Part shown: piece after piece, positions 43,046 through 51,777 of the stretch
Numbering within the stretch: the stretch's first letter is position 1
How the letters are laid out: each line of letters starts with the position of its first letter
Origin: Microbacterium sp. cx-55
GTDB lineage: Bacteria; Actinomycetota; Actinomycetes; Actinomycetales; Microbacteriaceae
NCBI RefSeq assembly: GCF_021117345.1
Contig: NZ_CP088261.1
Span: forward strand, 682,001 to 746,000
Reading direction: 5' to 3'
DNA length: 64,000 nucleotides
Translations under genes and position numbers: made by a program
Notes under the pieces: model-generated
Databases searched by the model: none
The model's input: the letters and a program-made list of their open reading frames with translations, nothing else
What the model was told of the DNA's origin: nothing

Positions 43046-44430
43046 GCGCGCCCGGCGGAGGTGTCGAGTTCCCCGACGCCTGGTACCTCATACTCGCGAG
43101 TCGACTGATCCCCGATCTCGACGGCGGCTTCACCGTGGCGACGCTGGCGCGCGCTCGGCAGCTGGCCGACGCCGGGCGTGAGCCGCTCCTTCTGACGCTG
43201 GATCCCGGCCGGCCGGAGAACCACGCCGCCCACCGCGAGGAGTTCGCGCGTCGTGGCGCCATCGCGCGCGCCGATGCGATGCGGAACCTATTCGATGAGG
43301 CGTCGTCGGGGGTCGACGGCGGTGCTGCGGACTGGCTGCGCCGCGCGGCGCACGCCGGGTCCGTCGATGAGTCGCTCGAGTACCGGCAGGTCACGGATGC
43401 GATGGGCCGTCCCGTCGTCGATCTTCCGGTGATCGCCGAGGACCCTGACTGGCACACGTCGGCGGCGCCCGTGGGGGTGCGCGGAGCGGACGGTTCCGTG
43501 GTCGGCGTCGTCGACGGCTTCGGGGAGCTGTACCGCGCGTGGCTCGACGAGCTGGTCGCGTCGCTCCGTGCCCGGGAGGATAAGCCCGTCGTCCTCATCT
43601 GCGAGTCGCGCCAGCTCGGTGAGCTGCTCGCGCGCTGGCGGCCGGAGGGCGTTCGCCTCGCGCACACCATCCATATCGCGCACGTGCTGCCGCCCTACAC
43701 GCCGGACGCGCCGGTCAACCCGCTCTGGGAACGCTGGTTCGCCGTCGCCGGTGAGTTCGACGCGGTGCTCTGGCCCACGCCCCAGCAGAAGCGCGATGTC
43801 GAGCAGCGCTTCGGCGCGCACTCCGGGTACCTCGTCGCGGCGAACGCCGCCCCGCGCGTTCTGGCGGAGCCGGCGCCCGTCGCCGGGAACCGTATCGTGA
43901 TGCTGAACCGGCTCGCCCCGGTCAAGCGCGTCGATCACGCGATCCGCGCGTGGCAGAGCGTGCATTCCGTCGTGCCCGCGGCGACGCTCGAGATCTGGGG
44001 CGACGGAGTGTTGCGGGACGACCTGCAACGCCTCATCGAGGAACTCGGGCTCACCGCATCCGTCGTGCTCCGCGGGCGGAACGACGCGGGGCCGGTCGTG
44101 TTCGATGGCGCCGTCGCAATTGTGCAGTCGTCCGCTTACGAGGGGCAGGGGCTCTCGACGCTCGAGGCGATGAGCCGCGGCTGCCCGGTGATCGCTTACG
44201 ACGTGCCGTACGGGCCGCAGGATCAGCTGGAGCACGGCGCCGGCATCCTCGTCCCCGACCCCGGTGGCCGGGGTGACATCACCGGGCTCGCCGAGGCGAT
44301 GATCCGGATGCTGACCGATCGTCCTGGGCGTGACCGGATGGCGGCCGAGGCGCTCGAGGTCGCGCACCGCTTCGCGCCGGAGGCCGCCGCCGCGGCGCTG
44401 GCCGCCGGCATCCGTCACGCCCTGCGCTGA
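43042..44430 (+). CDS. Glycosyltransferase family 4, teichoic-acid-glycosyltransferase-like
   Basis: A 462-residue protein starting at GTG 43042. N-terminal ASRLIPDLDGGFTVATLARARQL fits a GT-B acceptor domain. The donor domain has RIVMLNRLAPVKRVDHAI, LEIWGDGVLRDDLQRLIEEL, VVLRGRN, and the E-x7-E region SAYEGQGLSTLEAMSRGCPVI in two pieces. GPQDQLEHGAGILVP is typical of TagE/poly(glycerol-phosphate) glucosyltransferases, so it may decorate a teichoic acid or similar polymer; that is inference. Confidence 0.85.
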   Translation: MSAPGGGVEFPDAWYLILASRLIPDLDGGFTVATLARARQLADAGREPLLLTLDPGRPENHAAHREEFARRGAIARADAMRNLFDEASSGVDGGAADWLRRAAHAGSVDESLEYRQVTDAMGRPVVDLPVIAEDPDWHTSAAPVGVRGADGSVVGVVDGFGELYRAWLDELVASLRAREDKPVVLICESRQLGELLARWRPEGVRLAHTIHIAHVLPPYTPDAPVNPLWERWFAVAGEFDAVLWPTPQQKRDVEQRFGAHSGYLVAANAAPRVLAEPAPVAGNRIVMLNRLAPVKRVDHAIRAWQSVHSVVPAATLEIWGDGVLRDDLQRLIEELGLTASVVLRGRNDAGPVVFDGAVAIVQSSAYEGQGLSTLEAMSRGCPVIAYDVPYGPQDQLEHGAGILVPDPGGRGDITGLAEAMIRMLTDRPGRDRMAAEALEVAHRFAPEAAAAALAAGIRHALR

Positions 44431-44591
44431 CCCGCGCCCGCCCGCGGAAGCCCTCGCGTGCTCGCGCCGCGCCGCCCTCGCTCCGCCCGCGCGTGCTCTC
44501 GCCCGCCCGCCCTCGCGCCGCCCCGCCCTCGCGCCGCCCCGCCCTCGCGCCGCCCCCGCCCCCGCCCCCGCGAGGGCGCTCAGCCTCCGTG

Positions 44592-44640
44592 CTCACGTGT
44601 CGCAATCTGTCGCTCCGTGGCGCGTATTGCGACACGTGAG
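44592..44640. repeat. 49-nt palindromic repeat, copy E1
   Basis: CTCACGTGTCGCAAT (44592-44606) and ATTGCGACACGTGAG (44626-44640) are perfect 15-bp arms around 19 nt. It is the best palindrome of the family and exactly as long as D1-D3. Confidence 0.85.
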
Positions 44641-44655
44641 CGCAGGGTAGGGCTG

Positions 44656-44704
44656 CTCGCGTGGCGCAATCGGTCGGTGAGGGCAGCGTATTGCGACACG
44701 TGAG
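44656..44704. repeat. 49-nt palindromic repeat, copy E2
   Basis: Starts CTCGCGTGGCGCAAT and ends ATTGCGACACGTGAG, 49 nt, beginning 64 bp after E1. D1 and D2 show the same 64-bp step. Confidence 0.82.
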
Positions 44705-44837
44705 CGTTGACGACGCGGGCGAGCACGAGCGACGCGGGCGAGAACGAGCGACGCGGACGACGCGGACGACGCGGGCGAGCACGAGCGACGCGGACGACGC
44801 GGGGGACCGCACGCGCAAGCAGGACGGCGGGAACGAC

Positions 44838-44865
44838 GAAGGGGCCGCCTCGCGGCGACCCCTTC
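44838..44865 (-). terminator. Terminator hairpin downstream of the BI-1 gene
   Basis: GAAGGGG-N-CGCC pairs with GGCG-N-CCCCTTC around TCGC, starting 16 bp beyond the BI-1 stop on the - strand. Only short T runs follow, so the strength is uncertain. It may act in both directions. Confidence 0.6.
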
Positions 44866-44880
44866 TGTGCGAACGTGCGG

Positions 44881-45783
44881 CTAGTTGTTGCCGCGCAGGA
44901 TGGCGAGGATGCGCAGGATCTCGAGGTACAGCCAGACGACCGTGACCATGATCCCGAAGCCGCCGAGCCAGCCGTACTGACGCGGGGCTCCGTTGCGCAC
45001 ACCCTGCTGGATCGAGTCGAAGTCGAGCACCAGCGAGTACGCCGCCATGATCACCACGAGGACACCGATGATCAGTCCGAGCGGAATACCCGCGATCTCC
45101 ATCGAGCGGAGACCAAACGCGCCACCGGCGAGCGGCACGTTGAAGAGCATCAGCCCGACGTTCAGCAGGCTGAACACCAGGTAGCCGACCATCGCGATCA
45201 TGAAGACCTTGGTGGCGCGCTTGGAGGCACGCACCTTGCCGCTGGCGAACAGGGCCAGGGTCACACCCACGACGGCGAGCGTCGCGAGCGTCGCCTGAAC
45301 GACGATGCCGGGGTAGAGGAACTCGAAGAACGCCGAGATTCCGCCGACGAAGAGTCCTTCGAACGCGGCGTACGCGAAGATCAGCGCGGGGCGGATCTTC
45401 TTGCGCGAGGTGAAGATGACGACCATCGAGAGCACGAAGCCGACGAGCGCACCGATCAGCATCGGGGCGATCGACGGGCGCGGGTTGGCGGCGGTGACGC
45501 CGGCCATCGTCCACATCCAGCCGGCGACCGCACCGACGACGAGCACGCCGAACAGGGCGAGCGTCTTGTGGACGGTGTCTTCGACGGTCATGCGACCGGT
45601 CTCGATCGCACCGGCGGGCGGGCCGGCGAGGGCGCCTTCCAGCTGAGCGTGCGCGGCCAGGTCGGCGGACTGCGACGCGGGCGGCGGCACGAGGCTCGCG
45701 TCGCGTGCGCCGCCGGGGTAGGAACGCACCGCGCGTTCGTCACGGAACGCGGGATTGTTGAACGCGGGGTTGGATGAAGCCAT
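44881..45783 (-). CDS. Bax inhibitor-1/YccA family membrane protein
   Basis: A 300-residue protein starting at ATG 45783 (MASSNPAFNNPAFRDE); a leader 12 codons longer is unlikely. After about 80 disordered residues come seven hydrophobic helices: TLALFGVLVVGAVAGWMW, FAYAAFEGLFVGGISAFFE, and AYSLVLDFDSIQQGVRNGAP with its paired Asp. The Actinobacterial BI-1 branch has this N-terminal extension. Family members can form pH-gated Ca2+ leak channels. Its role here is untested. Confidence 0.92.
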   Translation of the reverse strand: MASSNPAFNNPAFRDERAVRSYPGGARDASLVPPPASQSADLAAHAQLEGALAGPPAGAIETGRMTVEDTVHKTLALFGVLVVGAVAGWMWTMAGVTAANPRPSIAPMLIGALVGFVLSMVVIFTSRKKIRPALIFAYAAFEGLFVGGISAFFEFLYPGIVVQATLATLAVVGVTLALFASGKVRASKRATKVFMIAMVGYLVFSLLNVGLMLFNVPLAGGAFGLRSMEIAGIPLGLIIGVLVVIMAAYSLVLDFDSIQQGVRNGAPRQYGWLGGFGIMVTVVWLYLEILRILAILRGNN

Positions 45784-45950
45784 CGGCTCGATCACACTCC
45801 AGGTATCGGGTGACGGCACGGTGCCGTTAACCCACGATATCCGAGTAATTACGGGGGAGACGAGCCGAGACCTGTGAGTGGACTTTGAGCCGCCGATGTG
45901 CCCGGCCGGATCGAGGGTGAGCGCGACCCCCGCCCGGTAGCCTGAACGCG

Positions 45951-46964
45951 ATGTCTCCCCTCGTGATCGGCCACCGCGGCGCTCCCGGCTATCTGCCCGA
46001 GCATTCCCGTTCGTCCTACGAACTCGCGATCGCGAGCGGTGTCGACGCGGTCGAACCCGACATCGTGCCGACGAAGGACGGCGTGCTCGTCATCCGGCAC
46101 GAGAACGAGATCTCCGGCACGACGGATGTGGCCGACCACCCCGAGTTCGCGCACCTGCACCGCACGAAGGACTTCGCGGGTCACTCGCTGACCGGGTGGT
46201 TCACCGAAGACTTCACCTGGGCCGAGCTCTCGACGCTGCGGTGCCGCGAACGTCTCCCGAACATCCGCCGCGCGAGCGCCGCCCACGACGACGAGGATCC
46301 GATCCTCCGCCTGACCGACCTGCTCGGCATCCTCGCCTCGGCCGGGCGCCCGGTCGCCATGGTGCTCGAGATCAAGCACGCCGCGTACTTCGCCGCGATC
46401 GGCCTCGACCTCGTGCCGATGATTCTGAGCGAGCTCGCCGCATCCGGATGGGCGGATGCGGACGCCCCGCTGATCATCGAATCATTCGAGCCCACCGTGC
46501 TCGCGCAACTGCGGGGGCACGGTCTCGCAGGCACCTACATCCAGCTCGTCGAAGCCGAGGGCGCCCCGATCGACCTCCTGCTCACGCAGGGCGCCGCGGC
46601 GCCGAGCTACCGGGACATGGTCTCTCCCGCCGGACTCGATCTCCTGATCGACCGGGTGGACGGCATCAGCCTCGATAAGAAGATGATCCTGGCGCCCAAT
46701 AAGCTCGGCCGGATCACCGGACCTGCCGCCGTCGTCGCCGAGGCGAAGGCACGCGGCCTGCAGGTGTTCACGTGGACCTGCCGGCCGGAGAACCGATTCC
46801 TCGCGCGGCAGTTCCGCGTCGGCTCGGAGCCCGCGCAGTTCGGCGACTACGAGGGCGAGTGGGAGATCCTCCGCGCGGCCGCACTCGACGGCGTGTTCGT
46901 CGATCACGCCGACCTCGGTGTCGCGTTCTTCGGCGCGTCCGTGCCGGTTCCGCCGCGCGCGTGA
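45951..46964 (+). CDS. Glycerophosphodiester phosphodiesterase (GlpQ-like)
   Basis: A 337-residue protein. The TIM-barrel family motifs are VIGHRGAPGYLPEHSRSSYELAI cut at its first 19 residues, GVDAVEPDIVPTKDGVLVIRHE with metal-binding Glu/Asp and catalytic His, and the C-terminal VFTWTCRPENRFL. It splits glycerophosphodiesters to glycerol-3-phosphate. The insertion SLTGWFTEDFTWAELSTLRCRERLP is typical of GlpQ. No secretion signal is visible, so it is cytoplasmic as called. Confidence 0.92.
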   Translation: MSPLVIGHRGAPGYLPEHSRSSYELAIASGVDAVEPDIVPTKDGVLVIRHENEISGTTDVADHPEFAHLHRTKDFAGHSLTGWFTEDFTWAELSTLRCRERLPNIRRASAAHDDEDPILRLTDLLGILASAGRPVAMVLEIKHAAYFAAIGLDLVPMILSELAASGWADADAPLIIESFEPTVLAQLRGHGLAGTYIQLVEAEGAPIDLLLTQGAAAPSYRDMVSPAGLDLLIDRVDGISLDKKMILAPNKLGRITGPAAVVAEAKARGLQVFTWTCRPENRFLARQFRVGSEPAQFGDYEGEWEILRAAALDGVFVDHADLGVAFFGASVPVPPRA

Positions 46965-47092
46965 CGACCGGACCCCGCTCGACCTGACTCGCACCGGCAC
47001 CGACGCGTGTCGCACACCCGCGTGGCTCTGGCAAGCCCGGATGTCGCGCTCATGCCCTGACCACACTGGGGCATCGAGAGACGGGAGTGCTC

Positions 47093-48235
47093 ATGAAAGC
47101 GATGACCTACCGCGGGCCGTACAAGGTGCGCGTGGAAGAGAAGCCCGATCCCCGGATCGAGCACCCGAACGACGCGATCGTGCGCGTCACCCGTGCGGCG
47201 ATCTGCGGATCCGACCTGCACCTGTATCACGGGATGATGCCGGACACCCGGATCGGGCACACGTTCGGGCACGAGATCATCGGCGTCGTCGAAGAGGTCG
47301 GCTCATCGGTGCAGAACCTGCAGCGCGGCGACAAGGTGATGGTTCCCTTCAACATCTTCTGCGGTTCCTGCTACTTCTGCGCTCGGGGACTGTACTCGAA
47401 TTGCCACAACGTGAACCCGAACGCGACGGCCGTCGGCGGCATCTACGGCTACTCGCACACGACCGGCGGGTACGACGGCGGGCAGGCCGAACGGGTGCGG
47501 GTGCCGTTCGCCGACGTCGGACCCACCGTCATCCCGGAGTGGCTCGCCGATGAGGACGCGTTGATGTTGACGGATGCGTTCGCCACCGGATACTTCGGCG
47601 CCCAGCTGGGCGACATCGTGCAGGGTGACACAGTCGTGGTCTTCGGCGCCGGGCCGGTGGGCCTGTCGGCTGCGCGCTCGGCGTGGTTCATGGGAGCCGG
47701 CCGCGTGATCGTCGTCGATCACCTCGACTACCGCCTGGCGAAGGCGCGCGAATTCGCCTACGCGGAGACGCTCTCGATCTCCGAGCACAAGGACATCGTC
47801 GTCGCCCTGAAACAGGCGACCGAGTATCTCGGCGCCGATGTCGCGATCGATGCCGTCGGAGCGGAGGCCGACGGCAGCCTGCTGCAGCATGTGACGGGCG
47901 CCAAGCTGAAGCTGCAGGGCGGATCGCCGGTCGCGCTGAACTGGGCCATCGACTCGGTCCGCAAGGGCGGCACCGTGTCGGTCATGGGTGCGTACGGGCC
48001 GATCCACGCGGCGGTGAAGTTCGGCGACGTCGTCAACAAGGGTCTCACCCTGCACGCCAACCAGGCGCCGGTGAAGAGGCAGTGGCCGCGGCTCTTCGAG
48101 CACATCCAGGCCAGCCTCGTGCGACCGAGCGACCTCATCACCCACCGCATCCCGCTCGAGGACATCGCCGAGGCCTATCACGTGTTCTCGTCGAAACTCG
48201 ACGACTGCATCAAGCCCGTCATCGTCGTCTCCTGA
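47093..48235 (+). CDS. Zinc-dependent alcohol dehydrogenase (MDR family)
   Basis: A 380-residue protein starting at ATG 47093 behind GGGAG. Catalytic zinc ligands: Cys in AAICGSDLHLYHG and His/Glu in FGHEIIGVVEEVG. The structural zinc loop has four Cys (NIFCGSCYFCARGLYSNC). Cofactor-binding GAGPVGLSAARSAW follows. It resembles glutathione-independent formaldehyde dehydrogenase-like MDR enzymes. The next gene starts nine bases after the stop, so the two are probably cotranscribed. The substrate is not determined. Confidence 0.92.
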   Translation: MKAMTYRGPYKVRVEEKPDPRIEHPNDAIVRVTRAAICGSDLHLYHGMMPDTRIGHTFGHEIIGVVEEVGSSVQNLQRGDKVMVPFNIFCGSCYFCARGLYSNCHNVNPNATAVGGIYGYSHTTGGYDGGQAERVRVPFADVGPTVIPEWLADEDALMLTDAFATGYFGAQLGDIVQGDTVVVFGAGPVGLSAARSAWFMGAGRVIVVDHLDYRLAKAREFAYAETLSISEHKDIVVALKQATEYLGADVAIDAVGAEADGSLLQHVTGAKLKLQGGSPVALNWAIDSVRKGGTVSVMGAYGPIHAAVKFGDVVNKGLTLHANQAPVKRQWPRLFEHIQASLVRPSDLITHRIPLEDIAEAYHVFSSKLDDCIKPVIVVS

Positions 48236-48244
48236 GGAGAAGCC

Positions 48245-48811
48245 ATGCCTTACACCGCAGAGAACCCGAACCCCGGTCCGTCCGTCGAGAAGCTCCGTGC
48301 CCGCATCCCGGGGTGGGGAGTCGATCTCGACACGGCCGACCGGCCGTCGTTCCCGCAGGAACGTTTCGATCTTCCGCCGACCGGTGCTCATTGGGACGAG
48401 CCGGAACGGCAGCCGGACGATCCCGGTCGGGAGCGCTCGATCGAGCACGCGATGCTCACCCCCGTGTACGGCACGGCGCAGCCCCTTCACGGGCTGTCCG
48501 GTGCCATCCGCCGCTCCGCCTACGCGCGGTTCAGCGAGGGTCGGGCTCGGCACTGGCTCCTGCTCATCGCAGCGGATCGGGTGGAGGCGGCCGGAGCCCA
48601 CGCGCGGTCGCTGTTCACGCTCCGCCCCGACAACCCGATCACCGAGACCGGCATCCTCGCCGAGCGGCGCTCCCGCCCGCTGTCGTCGCGGTACGGCCGC
48701 GGGCGGGTCGACGCGCGGCACACCTGGATGGACCCGCTCCTGGTCGCGGGGCCCTGGGTGCTCGCCGCGGCAGGGCTCTGGAGCATCGCGGCGCGCCTCC
48801 GCCGACGCTGA
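48245..48811 (+). CDS. Hypothetical protein with C-terminal membrane helix
   Basis: A 188-residue protein starting at ATG 48245 behind GAGGAGAAG. The soluble part opens MPYTAENPNPGPSVEKLRARI and contains HAMLTPVYGTAQPLHGLSGAIRR. A helix at about 163-182 (PLLVAGPWVLAAAGLWSIAA) ends in a basic tail. DUF-type proteins like this are often encoded next to MDR dehydrogenases in Microbacteriaceae, but no function is known. Confidence 0.75.
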   Translation: MPYTAENPNPGPSVEKLRARIPGWGVDLDTADRPSFPQERFDLPPTGAHWDEPERQPDDPGRERSIEHAMLTPVYGTAQPLHGLSGAIRRSAYARFSEGRARHWLLLIAADRVEAAGAHARSLFTLRPDNPITETGILAERRSRPLSSRYGRGRVDARHTWMDPLLVAGPWVLAAAGLWSIAARLRRR

Positions 48812-48812
48812 C

Positions 48813-48856
48813 CCCGCTGAGCGCCCCGTCCGTCGCGGACGGGGGCGCTCAGCGGG
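48813..48856. terminator. Strong bidirectional hairpin between convergent genes
   Basis: CCCGCTGAGCGCCCCGTCCG pairs with its complement across TCG, with one bulged G. It lies immediately after one stop (48811) and twelve bases from the convergent YihY stop (48868). Confidence 0.75.
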
Positions 48857-48867
48857 TGCGGTGATCT

Positions 48868-49932
48868 TCAGCGGTCCGAACCGCCCGCGGGCGGGTTCAG
48901 GTGCCGGATGCGGCGTCCCTCGGCCACATCCGCCCGCTCTTTCTCCTGCGTCTTCTCGATCTTGCGGGTGTCGCGCGGTGGCAGCTGGATCTGCTCCTCG
49001 GCGGCAATGCCAGCCTGGAGCTGCCGACCGCGTTCCAGCTCGGCGTCGAACTCCGCCCCGAACAGGATGGCGAGGTTCGCGATCCAGAGCCACAGCAGGA
49101 AGATGATGACGCCCGCGAGCGACCCGTAGGTGCGGTCGTAGTGGGAGAAATTCGCGACGTAGATCCCGAAGCCGAGCGTCGCGACCGCGAGGATGACGAG
49201 GGCGAACACCGCGCCGAGGCTGATCCAGCGGAATTTCGGCTGCTTCGCATTGGGAGCGCCGTAATAGAGGATGGCGAGGATCGGCACGACGATCGCCACC
49301 AACACCGGCCACTTCGCGATACTCCAGATCGTCAGCGCCGCCTCGCCCAGCCCGAGCGACGATCCGACGGCTTCCGCGATCGGGCCGGAGACGACCAGGA
49401 TGAGGGCGGCGAGGGTCACCAGTGCGACCGCGATCACGGTGAGCAACAGCTGGACGGGCTTCAGCTTCCAGACCGGTCGCCCCTCGTCGATCTCGTAGAT
49501 GCGATTCATCGCCCGACTGAACGCACTGACGTACCCCGAGGCCGTCCAGATGGCCAGCACGATCCCCAGGACGAGGGCGAACCCCGCACTCGGTGACGAG
49601 GAGAGCTCCTCGATCGGCGCCCGGAGGCTCTCCGCCATCCCGGGGGCGACCTCGTCGACGATCCCGAGGACCGTCTCGGCGGTGCTCTCGCTCTGCCCGA
49701 CGACGCCGAGCAGCGAGAACACCGCGAGCAGTCCCGGGAAGAGGGCGAGGACGCCGAAATAGGTGAGCGCGGCGGCGATGTCGGGGCACTGGTCCGTCAT
49801 GAACTCTCGGACGGTCTTGCGCAGAACGTACTTCCAGGATCGCCCGGTGAGGTCATCGGGCGAGTCCGGCTTCCGGGCCTCGGCGGATGCGGCGGTGCTC
49901 TGCGCGCGAGACGGGGTACTGCTGTCGTTCAC
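48868..49932 (-). CDS. YihY/UPF0761 family membrane protein
   Basis: A 354-residue protein starting at GTG 49932 behind GAGGAG. About six helices, with the family segments DQCPDIAAALTYFGVLALFPG, WTASGYVSAFSRAMNRIYE, ILYYGAPNAKQPKFRWISLG and TYGSLAGVIIFLLWLWIANL. YihY (formerly RNase BN/BrkB) proteins have unknown transport or envelope roles. The C-terminal 50 residues are charged. It is last of a - strand group with DUF3618, holin-superfamily and helical membrane proteins. Confidence 0.9.
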   Translation of the reverse strand: MNDSSTPSRAQSTAASAEARKPDSPDDLTGRSWKYVLRKTVREFMTDQCPDIAAALTYFGVLALFPGLLAVFSLLGVVGQSESTAETVLGIVDEVAPGMAESLRAPIEELSSSPSAGFALVLGIVLAIWTASGYVSAFSRAMNRIYEIDEGRPVWKLKPVQLLLTVIAVALVTLAALILVVSGPIAEAVGSSLGLGEAALTIWSIAKWPVLVAIVVPILAILYYGAPNAKQPKFRWISLGAVFALVILAVATLGFGIYVANFSHYDRTYGSLAGVIIFLLWLWIANLAILFGAEFDAELERGRQLQAGIAAEEQIQLPPRDTRKIEKTQEKERADVAEGRRIRHLNPPAGGSDR

Positions 49933-49993
49933 GGTTCTCCTCAAAGAAGAACGGAGGCGATGCGGCACCGGCCGCACCGCCCCCGTTCGGTGA

Positions 49994-50593
49994 TCACTGC
50001 GGGGCGGTGACGTTCTCGCGGGCGTCGCGCGCGCGGTCGCCAACCGTCGCGGCGGCGCCGGTGGCGGCGTCCTTTACGTTCGAGACGGCTTCGGTCGCGC
50101 TGTCCTTCACGGCGGCCGCCGCATCCTGCGCCGGTTCCTTCAGCTGCTCGCCGACGTCTTTCGCGACGCTCGATGCCTCGTCGAGGAGCGGCTGGGCCTG
50201 GTCCTTCACGGTTGCCGCGAGGTCCTTCTCCTTGCTCGACGCCGGAATCAGCGAGGAGAGGAGGAGGCCCGCGCCGAGGGCGATGAGGCCGACGGCCAGC
50301 GGGTTGCCGCTGGCTTTGGCGGCCGCGCGGTGCCCGGCGCCGGAGACGCCGGCGAGGGCGGATGCTCCGGAGTCCGCGAACGAGGAACCGGCGTCGTGGA
50401 TCGACGAGCCGGCGTCGTCGGCGACACCCATGACCCGGTCGCGCACCGAACCCAGCGCGCCCCGCATCTTGTCGGTCTGGCGGTGCACGATCTTCGACGG
50501 GGTGACTTTGTCGGCGAGGGCGTCGACGTTCTGTCCGAGATCGCGGCGGGTGCTTTCGATCTCAGCGCGGATGGCTTCGGGTGAATCGCTCAT
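49994..50593 (-). CDS. DUF3618 domain-containing protein
   Basis: A 199-residue protein. DUF3618 occupies about 1-45 (SPEAIRAEIESTRRDLGQNVDALADK). A single helix near 98-118 (NPLAVGLIALGAGLLLSSLI) follows. The tail is an amphipathic repeat of K-D-x-A-x-x-A type (AATVKDQAQPLLDEASSVAKD and similar), apolipoprotein- or LEA-like. It overlaps the upstream holin-superfamily gene by ATGA. Its role is unknown, but stress-associated envelope scaffolding is plausible. Confidence 0.85.
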   Translation of the reverse strand: MSDSPEAIRAEIESTRRDLGQNVDALADKVTPSKIVHRQTDKMRGALGSVRDRVMGVADDAGSSIHDAGSSFADSGASALAGVSGAGHRAAAKASGNPLAVGLIALGAGLLLSSLIPASSKEKDLAATVKDQAQPLLDEASSVAKDVGEQLKEPAQDAAAAVKDSATEAVSNVKDAATGAAATVGDRARDARENVTAPQ

Positions 50594-51003
50594 CGGTTCT
50601 CCTCATTTCTCTTGATGGCGTCGGGGATCTCTTTGAGCGTGTCCACGGTCAGCGGTGCTCCCTCGACGTTCTTCATGTTCTTGCGGCCGCTGCGGAGCAG
50701 AATGGCGGCGATGATCGCCCAGATGACGGCGACGATGATCGCGGACCAGACGAGACCCGTCAGGAAGCCGAGGCCCCACCACAGCGCCATTGAGACGAAG
50801 TAGATCGCCATGAGGCCGGCGTACCCGCCCGCTCCGAGGAGACCGGCGCCCTTGGACGCGTGACGAGCCGACTCGGAGAGCTCGGCCTTCGCCAGCGCGA
50901 TCTCCTGACGCATGAGCGTCGAGAGGTCGCGGGTCACCTCGCCCAGCAGATCGCCGAGCGAGGTCGTCGCGGCCTGCTGCTCAGAGGGTGTCGGATCGGT
51001 CAT
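50590..51003 (-). CDS. Putative actinobacterial holin-X / phage holin superfamily III protein
   Basis: A 137-residue protein. N-terminal SLGDLLGEVTRDLSTLMRQEIALAKAELSE, split by the membrane, is the DUF1469/YqjE-like opening. Two helices at about 58-110 follow (AGLMAIYFVSMALWWGLGF and WSAIIVAVIWAIIAAILL). The family name is historical; there is no lysis cassette or phage gene here. It starts within the 3' end of the upstream helical-protein gene (23-bp overlap). Confidence 0.85.
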   Translation of the reverse strand: MTDPTPSEQQAATTSLGDLLGEVTRDLSTLMRQEIALAKAELSESARHASKGAGLLGAGGYAGLMAIYFVSMALWWGLGFLTGLVWSAIIVAVIWAIIAAILLRSGRKNMKNVEGAPLTVDTLKEIPDAIKRNEENR

Positions 51004-51676
51004 CGCGAGGGCCTCCTGTCGGGGTGGATTCCGCCCATGCCGCGCGCGACTGGTCGTAGACGGGCGTCGCGTCCAGCGGAGCGGGAGCGGGAGCAGCAGC
51101 GGGTGCGGGTGCGGGTGCGGCGCTCGCCGTCTCGGATGCCGCGGCGTGCTCGTCCTTGGCGTTCTCGCCGAGGGCGCGCACGAGACGACCGACGACGAGT
51201 CCGGTGACGGCGGCGATGCCGATGAACATCCCGGGCTTGCGGCGGGCGTAGGACTTCACTTCCTCGAGCAGGGCCGCGGGATCGCGGTCGCCGATCCACG
51301 TCGCCACGTTCGAGACCCGGTCGGAGGCCTGGCGGACGAGGTCTGCGCCGATGCCCGGAGACTCGGCGCCATCCGCCAGAGACGAAAGCTCGTCGCCCAC
51401 GGTATGCAGTCCCGACGCGATGCGCTCCTGCTGCGTTGCCGCTTGGTCCGCCAGCTGCCGCTGCGTCTGCGAGTACAGGTCCTTGACCTGCGTGACGGCC
51501 TCGTGAGCGACCGTGGAGACTTCGCTCTTGCTCGTCTCGACGACGTTCCCGGCCTCGTGCACGGCGGTGTCCGTGAGTTCGGATGCTTCGTGCTTCGCCG
51601 TGTCGACGGTGCCCGAGGGGGTGGACGATTGTGCGGTCGGCGCAGCGCTCAACCCTTCGCCGTAGATGTTCGACAT
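50981..51676 (-). CDS. Amphipathic-helix protein with one membrane span, function unknown
   Basis: A 231-residue protein starting at ATG 51676 (MSNIYGEGLSAAP). Residues about 25-130 are heptad-like, Lys/Glu/Ala/Thr-rich helices (TAKHEASELTDTAVHEAGNV and VETSKSEVSTVAHEAVTQVK). A helix at about 165-185 (KPGMFIGIAAVTGLVVGRLV) and an Ala/Pro tail follow. It resembles YtxH/late-embryogenesis-abundant-type envelope proteins. First gene of the set that continues with holin-like, DUF3618 and YihY genes, next to Mn catalase. Confidence 0.7.
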   Translation of the reverse strand: MSNIYGEGLSAAPTAQSSTPSGTVDTAKHEASELTDTAVHEAGNVVETSKSEVSTVAHEAVTQVKDLYSQTQRQLADQAATQQERIASGLHTVGDELSSLADGAESPGIGADLVRQASDRVSNVATWIGDRDPAALLEEVKSYARRKPGMFIGIAAVTGLVVGRLVRALGENAKDEHAAASETASAAPAPAPAAAPAPAPLDATPVYDQSRAAWAESTPTGGPRDDRSDTL

Positions 51677-51777
51677 TGTGTTCCTTTCGATCACCGATCC
51701 GGAGGATCGGGGGAGGGGGTGGAGTGCGGCACGGATCCTGTTCTCGCACAGGACACCCGCGCCGCGAGGCGCGGGGC

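Larger units (their letters stand above)
44431..44880. other. Convergent intergenic region with palindromes and tandem repeats
   Basis: There is no gene in these 450 bp. It starts with a C-rich array of 15-bp units CCCGCCCTCGCGCCG (44505-44565), then two 49-nt palindromes. An imperfect 19-bp tandem, GACGCGGGCGAGCACGAGC and variants, runs over 44708-44812, followed by a hairpin terminator. Content and order parallel 29176-29643. Confidence 0.8.

Noticed and set aside
50590..51003. Prophage remnant because of a holin-family protein
   Set aside because: Neighbours are chromosomal envelope genes. There are no endolysin, integrase, att or structural genes, and the family is widespread in actinobacteria.
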